Below, piece after piece: positions 26,732-37,526 of a stretch of 64,000 nucleotides of DNA (its first letter is position 1; every line of letters starts with the position of its first letter). Source of the DNA: Aplectana chamaeleonis (Eukaryota; Nematoda; Chromadorea; Rhabditida; Cosmocercidae); contig JAPDOI010001220.1 of the NCBI GenBank assembly GCA_029168955.1, positions 124,001 through 188,000 on the forward strand, in the 5' to 3' direction. The translations under genes were made by a program, and so were the position numbers. The notes beneath the pieces were generated by a model. That model was not told the DNA's origin. It saw nothing but the letters and a program-made list of their open reading frames with translations, and did no database searches.

Positions 26732-29700
26732 CAGGGAATATCCACACCGGGGGTCTGAGCTGCGCAATGGTGGAGGGAAGGGGGTCTGGCACCCCCTTCC
26801 CTCCACTCCTGTGACCTCCGCCGGGAGACCAATCGGACCATTCTGACAGGGCGTAGGTACATGTTTAAAATTCTTTATTTGTTGATAATACCGTCCAATT
26901 AACATGAAGCCTGGTTGTAATGAAGTTTTCGTAAAGGTTAAATTATAGTAAAGGTTCTCCCACGGTTGAATATAAGGCACAAAGGTTCTGGGCGTGTATC
27001 CGGGATGGTTGGGTATTAAATTGTAAATGAATTCAATATGTAAGCTATGGAACGGTACGGGGCGGTAGAGAAAAGTAAAGGCGATGAATTGATTGGCAAA
27101 GGCGAAGACTTCCAGAAGTGTCAAAGAAATAAACATGTTTTCAATAAATATGAGTTCGTGAATTTATTATGCAAGTCAAAGAAGAACGGGAACACTCTAA
27201 TAAAAAAGGTCACTTTAAATGTACAGAAAACACACTAAAAAGTGGTTAGATACAAAAAAGGTGCTTGATATTTAGGTAGGCCGGGAACGGCACAAGCTGC
27301 TTGCTAATTGGAGAAAGCGTCATCTATTCTGGTTGCGTTGCGAATTTCACTCTTCAAAACACTCACACACAAGATACACGATGCGGGGTTTTCGCAAGGT
27401 GCTTAATTTTCGCAAAACGTTAGACATCACTTTTTTTGCAAGGTATGAATCAGGTGAATACGATATTCGAATCAAGAGTGGTCGATTTACCCCATATATA
27501 GTCTACAGCAATGGAAGTAGGACCTGGTGAGGTTGCGGACTCCTCCTAACATACTGTTGTCTGAATGTGTTATCACTAATTTTTTCGAATTAACTGAGAT
27601 TGATCGGTGAGTTTTTGTCTCCACTCACATTTTCACCTCTTTTCATAGCTTCCACTGATGTAGTCATATCGGTGAAAACACAGACTCACCGATTTATCAC
27701 AGCTGTTTCGGAAAAATGAGTGATACCACTAACAAACTACCGTATGTTAAGACCAGCCCGCAACCTCACCAGGTCCTACTTCCATTGCTGTAGACTATAC
27801 AAACTTAAACGGCATCATAGGAAAGCCGAAGACAGCTACACCGCACGGGTTCACACTATTCTCAAGTGTGATCCCGCAGGACGTCGGCAATTTCGAATCT
27901 AATAGTCACGAGATATTCAAGTCCAGCGTGGTGGTTTTACTCCTTGTACTCATTTTCACCGTCTAAGATTGAGGCGGAACACATGCAGTACGAGAGCTCA
28001 CACTTTTCTCAGGTGTTGTCCCTCTGAAAGTGGACATTTTTTCCAACTAGGTGTGACGGGTGTATTTGAGTCCAGCGTAGACGATTTATCCAGTGTACTC
28101 ACTTTCACCGTCTAGCATGGAAGCTGGACACCGCTACATAGGTAGCGGGAGAAGATGGAAAAATCGTGCAAGTCCACAAGCCTACACTAGGGTATTAAAA
28201 CAGCTGTAACTTTAATTTTAAATCATATATCTGTAGTTTGAGTAAATCTAAGAAACACGGTTTGTAACCCTACAGAATGAGACCTTCACCGCCCCCAGAG
28301 GATATTTTACAACAAAATTTACTATGTGTGGACTGTTGATGCTTTGGGCTTAAAAGTCCACACCTAGCTAGTTGGGTTAGGTGTGGACTTTTAGGCTCAA
28401 AGCATCCAAAGTCCACACCTAGTAAATTTTGTTGTAAAGCATCCTCTAGGGGTGGTGAAAGTCTCATTCTGTAGGGTTACGAACCTAGTTTCTTAAATTT
28501 ACTCCAACCCCAGATACATCTTTTAGAACTAACGATACAGCTGGTTTAAAACCCTAGTTTAGGTTTGTGGACTTGAACGATTTCTCCATCTTCTCCCGCT
28601 AACTAAGAAGCGGTGTTCAGCATTCATACTAGACGGTTAAAGTGAGTACCCTGGCTAAATCGACTACGCTAGACTCAAATATCCTACTCCCGTGATACCT
28701 TCTTTTCAAAATTGCCGATTTACGGCGATCGTATTCTCCTGACTCATACCTTGCGAAAACGTGGACCACACCTGCATCAGGTGTGGGCCAGACAGTAGTG
28801 CCTTTCAGCGTTCATCCTAGATGGGAAAAGTTTGTATACAGAGTAAATCTAGCACTTTCGACTCGATTATTGTACTTTCGTGACCCTTACTTTGCAAAAA
28901 AAAATTAGGTCTGAAGTTTTTCAAAAATTAAGCTACTTGCGCGGTCGAACCCGCGTCGTGTATCTCGTGTATGAGTGGGTTTTGGAGAATAAAATTCGCA
29001 ACGCAACCAGAATGGATAATGCTCTTTTTACTAGCAGCCCATAAAATTGACGTGAGCTGTTCTTGGCTTCTTCTTGAACCTGCTAAACAAAATCGCGAAT
29101 TCGTGTTCATCTGAAAACACATGTATTTCTTCAACACATCTTGTAGCCTTCGCTTTTGCCAATCACTTCGTCGTCTCCACTCTTCTCTTCCACCACATAC
29201 CTTAGCTTCCTACCCGAAATTATTCACAATTCATTAAGCAACCATTCTGGATACACGCCCAAACCTATGTGGCTTATATCCAACATTAGGAGAGCCTTCA
29301 CTATAATTACACCCTTTACTATACTTCATGAACTCCGTCAAGAAAAGCCTCGTCCATGATCTATTTCGCTATTAATGTCTTCTTTTTTAATGGTCGCTCT
29401 TCTTTAAATTCTACATATTTTGAAATGAGTTGTTCACCTTCTTTCAATTTTACAAAAAAAAACAGACAAATAACGCTTCTGGCTGGGGATCTGAGAAAGT
29501 CGCCAAAGATTCGACCTATTAGCGCTTTTGGGGGGTATCTGATAGAATCGCGAAAATTTGGCCTTCGGGGGGGGGGAGTCTAAGTGAATTTAGCTTTCTC
29601 CACCAACGCGTAGCTAAATGCCTCACACGGAAACCAGAGATGCCCAGGGTTTCGGAGGCATCTAGTCTAATTTTGACACGAGAATTTACGTAAATTACGG

Positions 29701-30303
29701 AAAGTTTAGCCTCAGTTGGTGAAATTTTAGCTGCAGCGCCCGCATATTCTACGTAAATTCTCGCTACAGCACCCGCATACTCTACGCTTATTCTCGTTGC
29801 AGCACACGGCCGATCGACCCACCCAGTCTTGATCTGTACTAGAAAGGCGATCCCCGCTGCGATCGAGCGCATCGCCGTTTCTTCCCCACGGCCTGCAGCA
29901 TACCACCGGCCAAAATTATCCCTTGCAAGGTGTTCCAGAGAGCGACACGGGGTCACCCTCCACGACCACCCACAGAGTGTCAAGTTATCCGTGGGTTGAC
30001 TGTGCCAACACTGTTCAAACCGCATCCCTGCGTTCCGCGTAGCCAACACGGGTTTGAGATTGAATTCAACACAGGCTGTCGCGAAATCCGTAGATTCTCG
30101 CTACAAAATTATGGCGAGAATATACGGGTTTAGCGTCAGAGAGAACAGTGGTTCGAACGACACAAGAATATGCGAGTTTTATCTATCGTAGCTAAAACCC
30201 TTAAATTCTCGCTACATGGAATGGGGCGGCGTTTCAGGCCGCGCCCTCGGAGGCATCTAGCTATGCGTTGGCAGAGTTTGTCCACACCTCGTGCCGTACC
30301 CTG
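26732..30303. mobile_element. Composite foldback region with hAT-like outer ends
   Basis: The left edge (26732-26850) matches the left interior of the hAT MITE at 832-1119 (ATATCCACA, CTGAGCTGCGCA, GGACCATTCTGA). The right edge matches its right side at 29440-29600 and its terminus at 30281-30303 (TCCACACCTCGTGCCGTACC then CTG). Between them are three further nested inverted repeats: outer arms with GGGCGTGTATCC (26983-27011 and 29237-29266), the central 1.7 kb foldback (27323-29016), and a pair at 29605/30273. The flanks GTTCAGCC and GTCCTGCC match 6 of 8, which is weak support for a single hAT insertion. Confidence 0.55.
27323..29016. repeat. 1.7 kb imperfect inverted repeat (foldback)
   Basis: Ends: ATTCTGGTTGCGTTGCGAAT on the left and its complement at 29016 on the right. 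Matching points run inward: TACACGATGCGGG / GACGCGGGT, TTTCGCAAGGTATGA, TCACTTTCACCGTCTAG, GGGAGAAGATGG, CCTACAGAATGAGACC. They reach a centre near 28370, where AGGTGTGGACTTTTA pairs almost perfectly. The arms are diverged, so it is old. Confidence 0.85.
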
Positions 30304-30926
30304 GTCCTGCCCCTTTTCAACTGACAACGCTGTGTGTGAGGTGATTTTGTTCAATTTTAGATTTGACTGAAATTCTATGTAGGCTTTCAAGGCACTGATC
30401 ACTGATAGTGGCTGAGTGACGTTTTATACACAGAAGAAATCCGCGATCCATGAAAAATCTCGAGCCGATGGTGAATTACAGCGTGATGAGCACCCAAAAA
30501 GACTCATTCTAGGAAAGTTTTCACTTACATAAATCCAGAACATTTACCTATCGATTAAGTTATACAATTCGGCGTGACCTTCCCCACCATTTTGAAAATC
30601 GCCCAACATATCTCATATTTGGGTTGACCGCCCAAATTAACCCTGGCAGCAGTCCCGAGCTAAATATTTCGACTGAATATCAAAAAGTGGAATAGCGCCA
30701 GTTTTTGTGAAATTCTATGAATTTTTTTCCATTTTCATGATGTTTATTCTCAAAATGGAGCATCTCTCTCTATGAATATTAATGCGAACATCATTTGGAC
30801 AAGGAATAGTGCATTGCATTAAGAAAATCATTAAAAAAAGAAAATTCGGAATGATCGGAATCATGAAGAAATATTCATTTCCCCAACTACATGGTAGTAT
30901 TCGGTAGTACAGAATGAGATCACTTA
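30304..30926. other. Intergenic, nothing recognised
   Basis: No feature recognised before the foldback starting at 30927. Confidence 0.35.
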
Positions 30927-32172
30927 TCGAGTAATTAATCAATAAGTGATCTCAGACCAAAAAAAGATAAAAAAAGATGCATTACACTGTTCATTTCAGT
31001 GTAATGCATCTTTTTTATCTTTTATCTGTATCTTTTATCGCTTCTATTTGCTTTCGTAATGACAATTTGCTCAATTAATGACAAAACAACGAAAAAGACA
31101 AATGATGGTTAGTTTTTTTTTTGGAGCTGAATGTACAGAATAGGATATTTTTCGGTGAAATGAGACTGAATTATGCGCCTGTCGCTTGTACACCATGAAA
31201 AACCTCAGAAACGAAAAACTTCGAAACATCACTGAAATCGATTTCTGCCAGACAGCTTGAAACTCCAGAAAAGTAGACGATGGAAACTTTTCAGAGAAAA
31301 AGAGTGGAAGACACAGTAATGAAAAGGCTTGAGAAGAATTTAGACGCCTTTGGAGTCCCTGATGAGGCAAGAAAAATTATGGCAACCGCTTCGCGACTGT
31401 CGTGTTGCAATGCAACGCGAAGCGATAGTCACGGAGCGATTATAATTTGCGCCTCAAATCCGATGTACCGCTCCTCTGCACTGTGAACACCTAGCGACGA
31501 CGCGACGTCGCTTGATCGATACGTAGGCTAATTATAACGTCGCGTCGCTCCGCGAATGAACTCTAGACGCCGCCTTACTGTGAGAACTATGAAAGATTCC
31601 TTAGCTAGGTGTTCACAGTGCAGAGGAGCGGTACATCGGATTTGAGGCGCAAATTATAATCGCTCCGTGACTATCGCTTCGCGTTGCATTGCAACACGAC
31701 AGTCGCGAAGCGGTTGCCATAATTTTTCTTGCCTCATCAGGGACTCGAAAGGCGTCTAAATTCTTCTCAAGCCTTTTCATTACTGTGTCTTCCACTCTTT
31801 TTCTCTGAAAAGTCTCCATCGTCTACTTTTCTGGAGTTTCAGGCTGTCTGGCAGAAATCGCTTTCAGTGATGTTTCGAAATTTTTCCTTTTTGAGGTTTT
31901 TCATGGTGTACAAGCGACAGGCGCATAATTCAGTCTCATTTCACCGAAAAATATCCTATTCTGTACATTCAACTCCGAAAAAAAAACTAACCATCATTTG
32001 TCTTTTTCGTTGTTTTGTCATTAATTGAGCAAATTGTCATTACGAAAGCAAATAGAAGCGATAAAAGATACAGATAAAAGATAAAAAAGATGCATTACAC
32101 TGAAATGAACAGTGTAATGCATCTTTTTTGATCTTTTTTGATCTGAGATCACTTATTGATTAATTACTCAAT
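30927..32172. mobile_element. 1.25 kb foldback element with near-identical 565-bp arms
   Basis: Left arm 30927-31493 and right arm 31606-32172 are reverse complements with only scattered mismatches, separated by a 112-bp GC-rich spacer of GCGACGCGACGT words. Each arm's outer end carries a small palindrome (TGCATTACACTG..CAGTGTAATGCA). Both arms contain the same 68-codon frame starting METFQRKRVEDTVMKRLEK, at 31280-31486 on + and 31613-31819 on -. No transposase is present. Confidence 0.93.
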
Positions 32173-33250
32173 ATGTTTCCCTTACATGAGCGTATTTTAG
32201 TTATGAATGACGGTATCGTTGTCTGAAATAGTGAATAAAGGTGAGACCAGCAATAAAAGTTCGCAGCATCATTTTCAGATTGGTGGCCGCGTGAAGAGCA
32301 CCTGTTGCCAGGGAGTAGTCGAGAAATAGGTCCCTGGAAGCGGCTCCTGGTGGGCTATTTCTCGGCTATTGCGCGGACAACGTGGTCTCGGCCGAGCATT
32401 GGCCGCAAAATAGCCTAGAAATAGACCACCGGGAGCCGCTGCGGAGTCTGGTGTGCTATTTCTCGGCTATATCTCGGTCAAAACTTCTAGAGAAAGAAGA
32501 AAATAAAAACAAATTAGCTCACCGGCTTAGCAATGAGATGATTGTTGCTAACAATGAGGGTAATTTGGCGTACCTCAGTTTTAACAAGAAAAGCATATAC
32601 TCTAAATCTTTGGACCATACTCGTTAAAAATGACTACGATTTTTCTCCTTTCAGAAATCTTTCGATATATGTGTCCACTATCTGGTCGCTAAAGTTTCCA
32701 CATACTTGATCACAACGCAGCAATACGTAATCAGCGACAGATTGTCATCGCCGCTAACCCCCCCCCCTTCCTCTACACCAACGCTATCTCCAGGAACTCA
32801 AACTATTAGTTTACTACGCAGCTTCTTTTGAGATCTAACAGTTTTTTACGACTCAGTTCAGCTTCTTTCCTGACCCCCTTCACCATCTATCGCACCGTTT
32901 CGACAGCCCATGCTGCCCTTTCAGCTCTCACGACGTCCTGCGAACCCCTTTTAAAGCTCTTTGAGGCATATTGCACGCTCCCTCAAGGAACACCTTCCGT
33001 CATCCCTTACATTTTTCAATTTTTTTCCAGAGCCCTGAAAACATTACATGAACTCTGACTTAGGTCTATTTGCATCAGAATTATGAAATGAATACACCAT
33101 AAGAGTATTTTTCACCAGTTAGACAGTGAGCTAATAATCCTCCGCTACAAAAAGTGTTTGGAATCAGTCTTAACTAGAGCTGAGATCGAATAATCATAAA
33201 ATTATTTTGATCGAATGCTCTTCCATCCGATTTTTTGACTTATATGTATT
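32173..33250. other. Intergenic with one 100-bp hairpin
   Basis: A hairpin at 32340-32439 pairs GCGGCTCCTGGTGGGCTATT with its complement around GTCTCGGCCGAG. Elsewhere nothing is recognised; 32780-33060 is CT-rich. Confidence 0.5.
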
Positions 33251-33823
33251 CCAATAGTCGAATTTCTCAGAAAATCGCCGCATCCATTGCGTGTCGAATA
33301 TGCATTCAACTCGAGTGACTACACCCATCAAAAGGCTCTATCGCAGGAGCACGTGCTGCAGAATTTCATCGTAGGAGCACGTGCTGTAAAACTTAAATTT
33401 AATCGCAGGAGGGCATGCTGCAAGGTAGTCCAGCCCTACTGTAGCAGCACACTGGCACATAACGCGGACAGCACACGTGCGACTCGGCCATCGCGCCGAG
33501 AACCAATTGGGGCTACAAGCGGCTGGGCGGCCAAGCACCGCAAACTTGTGTATTTGAACCTGCAAAGCTGCCTACGTCTGCGTCCCGCCTCAACAGCACG
33601 TCGTATGCTCTCCGTTTTTTGAAATCGTGTTGTTATAGAGTTGAATGCGTATCACGCACGCATTGAATTATTCATTTGTGGGGATACGTGTTGCGATTTG
33701 AAACACAATAGGAGCACGTGCTCCTCTAGCAGCACGTACCCTAACTGTGCTCGAAACCGCCTTGTCTTCGAGTTGAAAGCGTATCCGACGATCACTGAAT
33801 GCGGCGATTTTCTGAGGTATTGG
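33251..33823. mobile_element. Foldback/MITE-like inverted repeat
   Basis: Outer arms CCAATA..CTCAGAAAATCGCCGCAT (33251-33285) and complement (33795-33823), with internal inverted blocks GCATTCAACTCGAG / GAGTTGAATGCG and repeated words GCAGGAGCACGTGCTG (33344, 33373, 33705). Confidence 0.7.
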
Positions 33824-33879
33824 TAGAAGCGATTCGCAATTGCTTTTATTAACGGTATCAACCCACATTTCATGGTTTT

Positions 33880-34010
33880 AGGCAGTTTTCACGTAATTCT
33901 AATTTTTGAGATGATTCGCGAAATCGATTACTGCCAATGGGTAAAACTGAATTGCCGAAAAGATTGAGAAAAACGCACCAGAAATCCACGAAATATTGTA
34001 CAAACAGTCC
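33880..34010. mobile_element. MITE, AGGCAGTGTTCACG family, left-end fragment
   Basis: GGCAGTTTTCACGTAATTCT then AATTTTTGAGAT and AAAACGCACCAGAAATCCACG, matching 63111-63225. The right end was not found. Confidence 0.6.
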
Positions 34011-34447
34011 ACGGCAACGGAAAAAGGCCAGTGTGTGTTTGCGTGCTTCCACCAAGGATACTGTAGGTTGCGAGTAAATCGACGGCAAAGGTGTAATTTT
34101 CTCCTAAATACCGAAGGAAAAATATCGGGTACGTTGAGTTTTTCCTCACAGACAAACATCGTCATTATACCTGAAGTCTCTACCATGGATACACGTAGGA
34201 AAAACAAGAAAAAATTAATTGCTCTCTGCTACATATCTCCACTTTTTTGTTTTTTTTTTCATTTTTTTCAATATTTCTGCGTGTATCTACTCTGCCAATT
34301 CGTGACTTGATGCCTCGGCACATGATACTTGATTCTCACATGCTCAGCAATTTCTGATATAGTTACATGCGAATTAGGGACTCTAAACATGTTACCTGCG
34401 ACTTATCTTCACGGCTTTGAGTTACATGCGTCCTTCAACAAAGCAAG
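34011..34447. other. Intergenic, nothing recognised
   Basis: No feature recognised. Confidence 0.3.
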
Positions 34448-34449
34448 TA

Positions 34450-34727
34450 TTGTGCTTATCTGGGCCAAATTCCGGTCCGCAATTGCGTTTCGACACGCTT
34501 AGCGGCCGCACGCTCCCGAGTCGGAAGAGCTTCCAGCGCCACAGCCGCCGATCTGCTGACTCTAGGTGGGTTTTGTTAACTGGAAACTAAGAAAAGTTGG
34601 AGAAAATAGTATAAAAAAGCATATCGAGTCGGCTTTAGCGCTGGAAACCCGACTGACTCCAGCGCGTGCGGCCGCGAAGCGTGTCGAGACGCAATTGTAG
34701 ACCGAAATTTGGCCCGGAGAAGCACAG
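34450..34727. mobile_element. 278-bp MITE with TA target duplication (copy 2 of 2)
   Basis: TTGTGCTTATCTGGGCC ... GGCCCGGAGAAGCACAG flanked by TA on both sides (34448-34449, 34728-34729). Same family as 10588-10866. TA target and about 100-bp arms suggest a Tc1/mariner-derived MITE. Confidence 0.85.
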
Positions 34728-34729
34728 TA

Positions 34730-35108
34730 TGTTGCGCAGTGCAAGTTGGCTTACACGTGACATAAAGTGCTGACGGGTAACTTAAATGTGTTATTTTATC
34801 GCACATGTAACTTAACTCGGGTAGGGCTGTTTCCCAGAAGGTATACGACGCACTCTCGAGGCGAGACTCAGATGTCGATAGCGTGGACGGTTCAGTTGCC
34901 TAAGTTAACTGTAGTTCAACCCGAACACCGCCTGTAGGATCCGCCTAGTCGCTGGCGGCCCCCGGCATGCTCGGTGAGCATGCTGCGTGTCAGTGAAGTT
35001 GAAGTAAGTCGCGTGAAACCATCATGCAACTTGCGTCAAAGACTCAGGTAACTTGTTCAGAAATTCCTGAGTGTGAGCATCGAGTCTTTTTTTTCGCGTC
35101 AAACTGAG
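34730..35108. other. Intergenic flank of the LTR element
   Basis: Nothing recognised up to the 5' LTR. Confidence 0.35.
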
Positions 35109-36754
35109 TGTCGTGACTTTCGTCCGACTTATTCCTTGCTGACGTCATCTCCTATGCAGGGGCGGCAGAGTGCATAGACACCGGGGCCTGGCGGCGTGCC
35201 AGTACGGTTAGGAACGTTCTAGAGCAGGCAGAGACGCAGAGGGCGCAGGCGAGCAGAGCCCCGCCCATCGATTACCGCCATTTCTTCTCGTCGTGGTGCG
35301 CGTCCGCCGGCTGCTCGTCAATACCAAAGCAGTCGAGTCCGACCTCTCCTGCTCCCGATGGATCGTCATCAGCCCAGCGAGCCGTAGCTTGCTGGCCAAG
35401 CAGTACAGGCCGCAGTCATCGTCCGGCCAGGAGCCCGAAGTCACCAGGTGGGCAATTCCGTACTGCCTATAAAGCAGACGCCCGAAGGGAGGGCAATGGC
35501 GCAGGGGGCCGTTGCCTCTGCCCCGCAGTCCCGGTGCCGTGACACTCGTCCCACCGAAGTGACGCGGAGGAAACGCAGCGGTCCGGAGGCACCACTTAGG
35601 TCCGACCCCTAGTTACTGGGAGGAATCCGCACTTGACCCGTAGTAACGTTGTATCTAAGAGAGGTTATAGGTTATAGGTTATAGGTTTATTACGTTCGCA
35701 TAAGGCAAGCGTTAAAGAGGCACGCAACAATACAAAAATGGTCAAATAATAACAATTATATGATATGCATTAAAACTACACAATGTATGGTAATGGAGAA
35801 CGCGATAATATAATGAAAGCGATCGATGACAGAAAAACTCAAGGCAACTCATAGCACTGCAAAAGTTGGGACACACTCCTCCTGAACTGAGGAAAGGTCA
35901 TAGGGGAACCTGGATTATTTTTGTAACCTTGAGGAGAAGACTTCCAGCTCTGAAAGTGAATGATTTAGCGCGAATGGTTGTTTTCGGTCTAGGCAACGTG
36001 ACCTTAGAGTGACTCCCTCTGGTTCTAGTGAAAATAATTTGAAAAAAGTTTCTTGGCCGAAAAGCACCTGCTGAATACAGAAGCTTATGAACCATGCATA
36101 CATCAAATACTCGGCGTCGAGATTCAAGTGTGGGTAAACCTAGATACTTGTTCCGGCCGGAAAGCAGCTTTTGGGATCCGGTGATACAAAAATCCTCCAA
36201 TCCTTACAAGTAGTTTACGAGTGAAGTTGTTTTGAACTTTCTCTATGGCATAAATATGTTTTTTCTTAAACGGACAAAAAAACTGTAGTACTTGATTCCA
36301 CAATAGGCCTGACATAAGTTTTGTAAGCTCGTAAAAGCAAGGGTTTACTTTTGAGTGAAAGGTTAAACGCATCATACGTATCTGGTGTTCTGTTGTGTAG
36401 CAAAAGTGCAGACAGTGTGGCGGTAATATCCGCAGGCTACGGCCTTATTCAGTGCAGTCGACAGCCCTTATGTATTTTGTGTTATGTTCGCTTTGGAGTC
36501 GCGAACCAGGGCGCCGATGTCGACAAGATGTATTTGCGACGTAAACACTGATGAGTATTGGGTGGTTATTATATGTGTCAGCTCGAACAGGGCTTGGGCC
36601 CTTCATGTGTACGTCCCTCACCCGCAGTGGCAGTGTCGGTAATGAGCGAGCATAGCGTGCAGAGTCCTGTCGCAGATGTCCCCAATACGTGACGGACGGG
36701 TCTGTCACCCACACAGCCGATGCAAGGAGCTTGGCGGGCCCGTACGTCGCGACA
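35109..36754 (+). repeat. 5' LTR (948 bp, split by a 698-bp insertion)
   Basis: Begins TGTCGTGAC and ends GTCGCGACA, giving TG...CA with an inverted TGTCG/CGACA terminus, and abuts the primer site. Positions 35668-36365 are foreign (a minus-strand CR1-like fragment plus duplicated AGGTTA). The remainder matches the 3' LTR. Confidence 0.88.
35668..36359 (-). mobile_element. 5'-truncated CR1-like non-LTR fragment inside the LTR
   Basis: The minus strand encodes the RT C-terminal region: LWNQVLQFFCPFKKKHIYAI, EKVQNNFTRKLL, then (after a frameshift) YLGLPTLESRRRVFDVCMVH. This matches the conserved thumb/C-terminal block of CR1/Rex-type elements (CPYKKKDI..IEKVQR.FTR; LGL..LE.RR...D). Its 3' end is a short tail of three ATAACCT repeats (35662-35685 read on the minus strand). 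The target site AGGTTA is duplicated (35662-35667, 36360-36365). It is a different family from the two LINEs in daf-2. Confidence 0.85.
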
Positions 36755-36774
36755 TGGTGCATCGGACTGGGGTT
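36755..36774 (+). promoter_or_regulatory. Primer binding site, tRNA-Gly-like
   Basis: TGGTGCATCGGACTGGGG immediately follows the CA end of the 5' LTR and is close to the complement of a tRNA-Gly 3' end (TGG-TGCATTGGCCGGG). Gly primers are used by several BEL/Pao elements. Confidence 0.7.
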
Positions 36775-37526
36775 GGTCGTGGGGAAACCCACGGCTGGCC
36801 TTAGTGATCGAACCCTGCACGCTTCGCGCAAAAGCGATAAGGTCCACTATTTTTGTGTTGGCCCGTTTGATTGTTTGTTTCAGGCTGATGTGCGAGACAG
36901 CTACCGTGAAGTGGTCTACGAAGGAGGTTCGACTGGGGTAGAGCACTTACCACCCTAGTGCTGCCGTCGCTAACCCTTGCTGCCTGCAAGTGGGAGTAGC
37001 TCGGTTCGGGGACAGTTGCTGCGGCGCTGCGGCGGCAGTCACTGCTATAGCATAGGGAACGGGAGTAGAAACCCCTTGAGGACTGTGTGTCGTTTTGCTA
37101 GCAGGTGTCCTCCCACCGGTGCGGCCGTGTCGGGGTGCCGGGGGATCCATAGGCCTTGCTCGCAGCTTCGCATGGAACTTGACCGCATCACTTGGTCCGC
37201 AAGTGCTTCATGGTCCTGCAGTAGCTGCTGTTTTGTAAACACTCAATCTATATTTATTCCTCTGTACATATTCTATCCAACTCGGTGCGCCCCACAACAT
37301 CTCGCCATCAACCCCCAACATCACGCATTTGCATCTTTGTCCCTCGTAACATTTCGCATTTTGCATATTTGACTATCTATGTGCTGAGTGGGCCATCCTC
37401 GTTTTGTTGCCGCGTAAACCGCCGTTGGGAGCTCTCGGCCAAGGGCTACCCCTCGGCATGGATGCAGACATAACAGTACATTTCAGATTTGGGTTCGCAG
37501 TTTGACCACCTGCAACGTTTCTTGCA

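Noticed and set aside
28940..28975. tRNA-like T-arm on the minus strand (CGGGTTCGACCG)
   Set aside because: No D-arm, anticodon arm or acceptor stem around it; part of the foldback.
31361..31385. CTGATGAGGCAAGAAA as a hammerhead core
   Set aside because: Stem II cannot form and no cleavage triplet is positioned correctly.
30927..32172. Two 68-codon frames in the foldback arms as a gene
   Set aside because: They are mirror copies created by the inverted repeat, with no start context or similarity I recognise.
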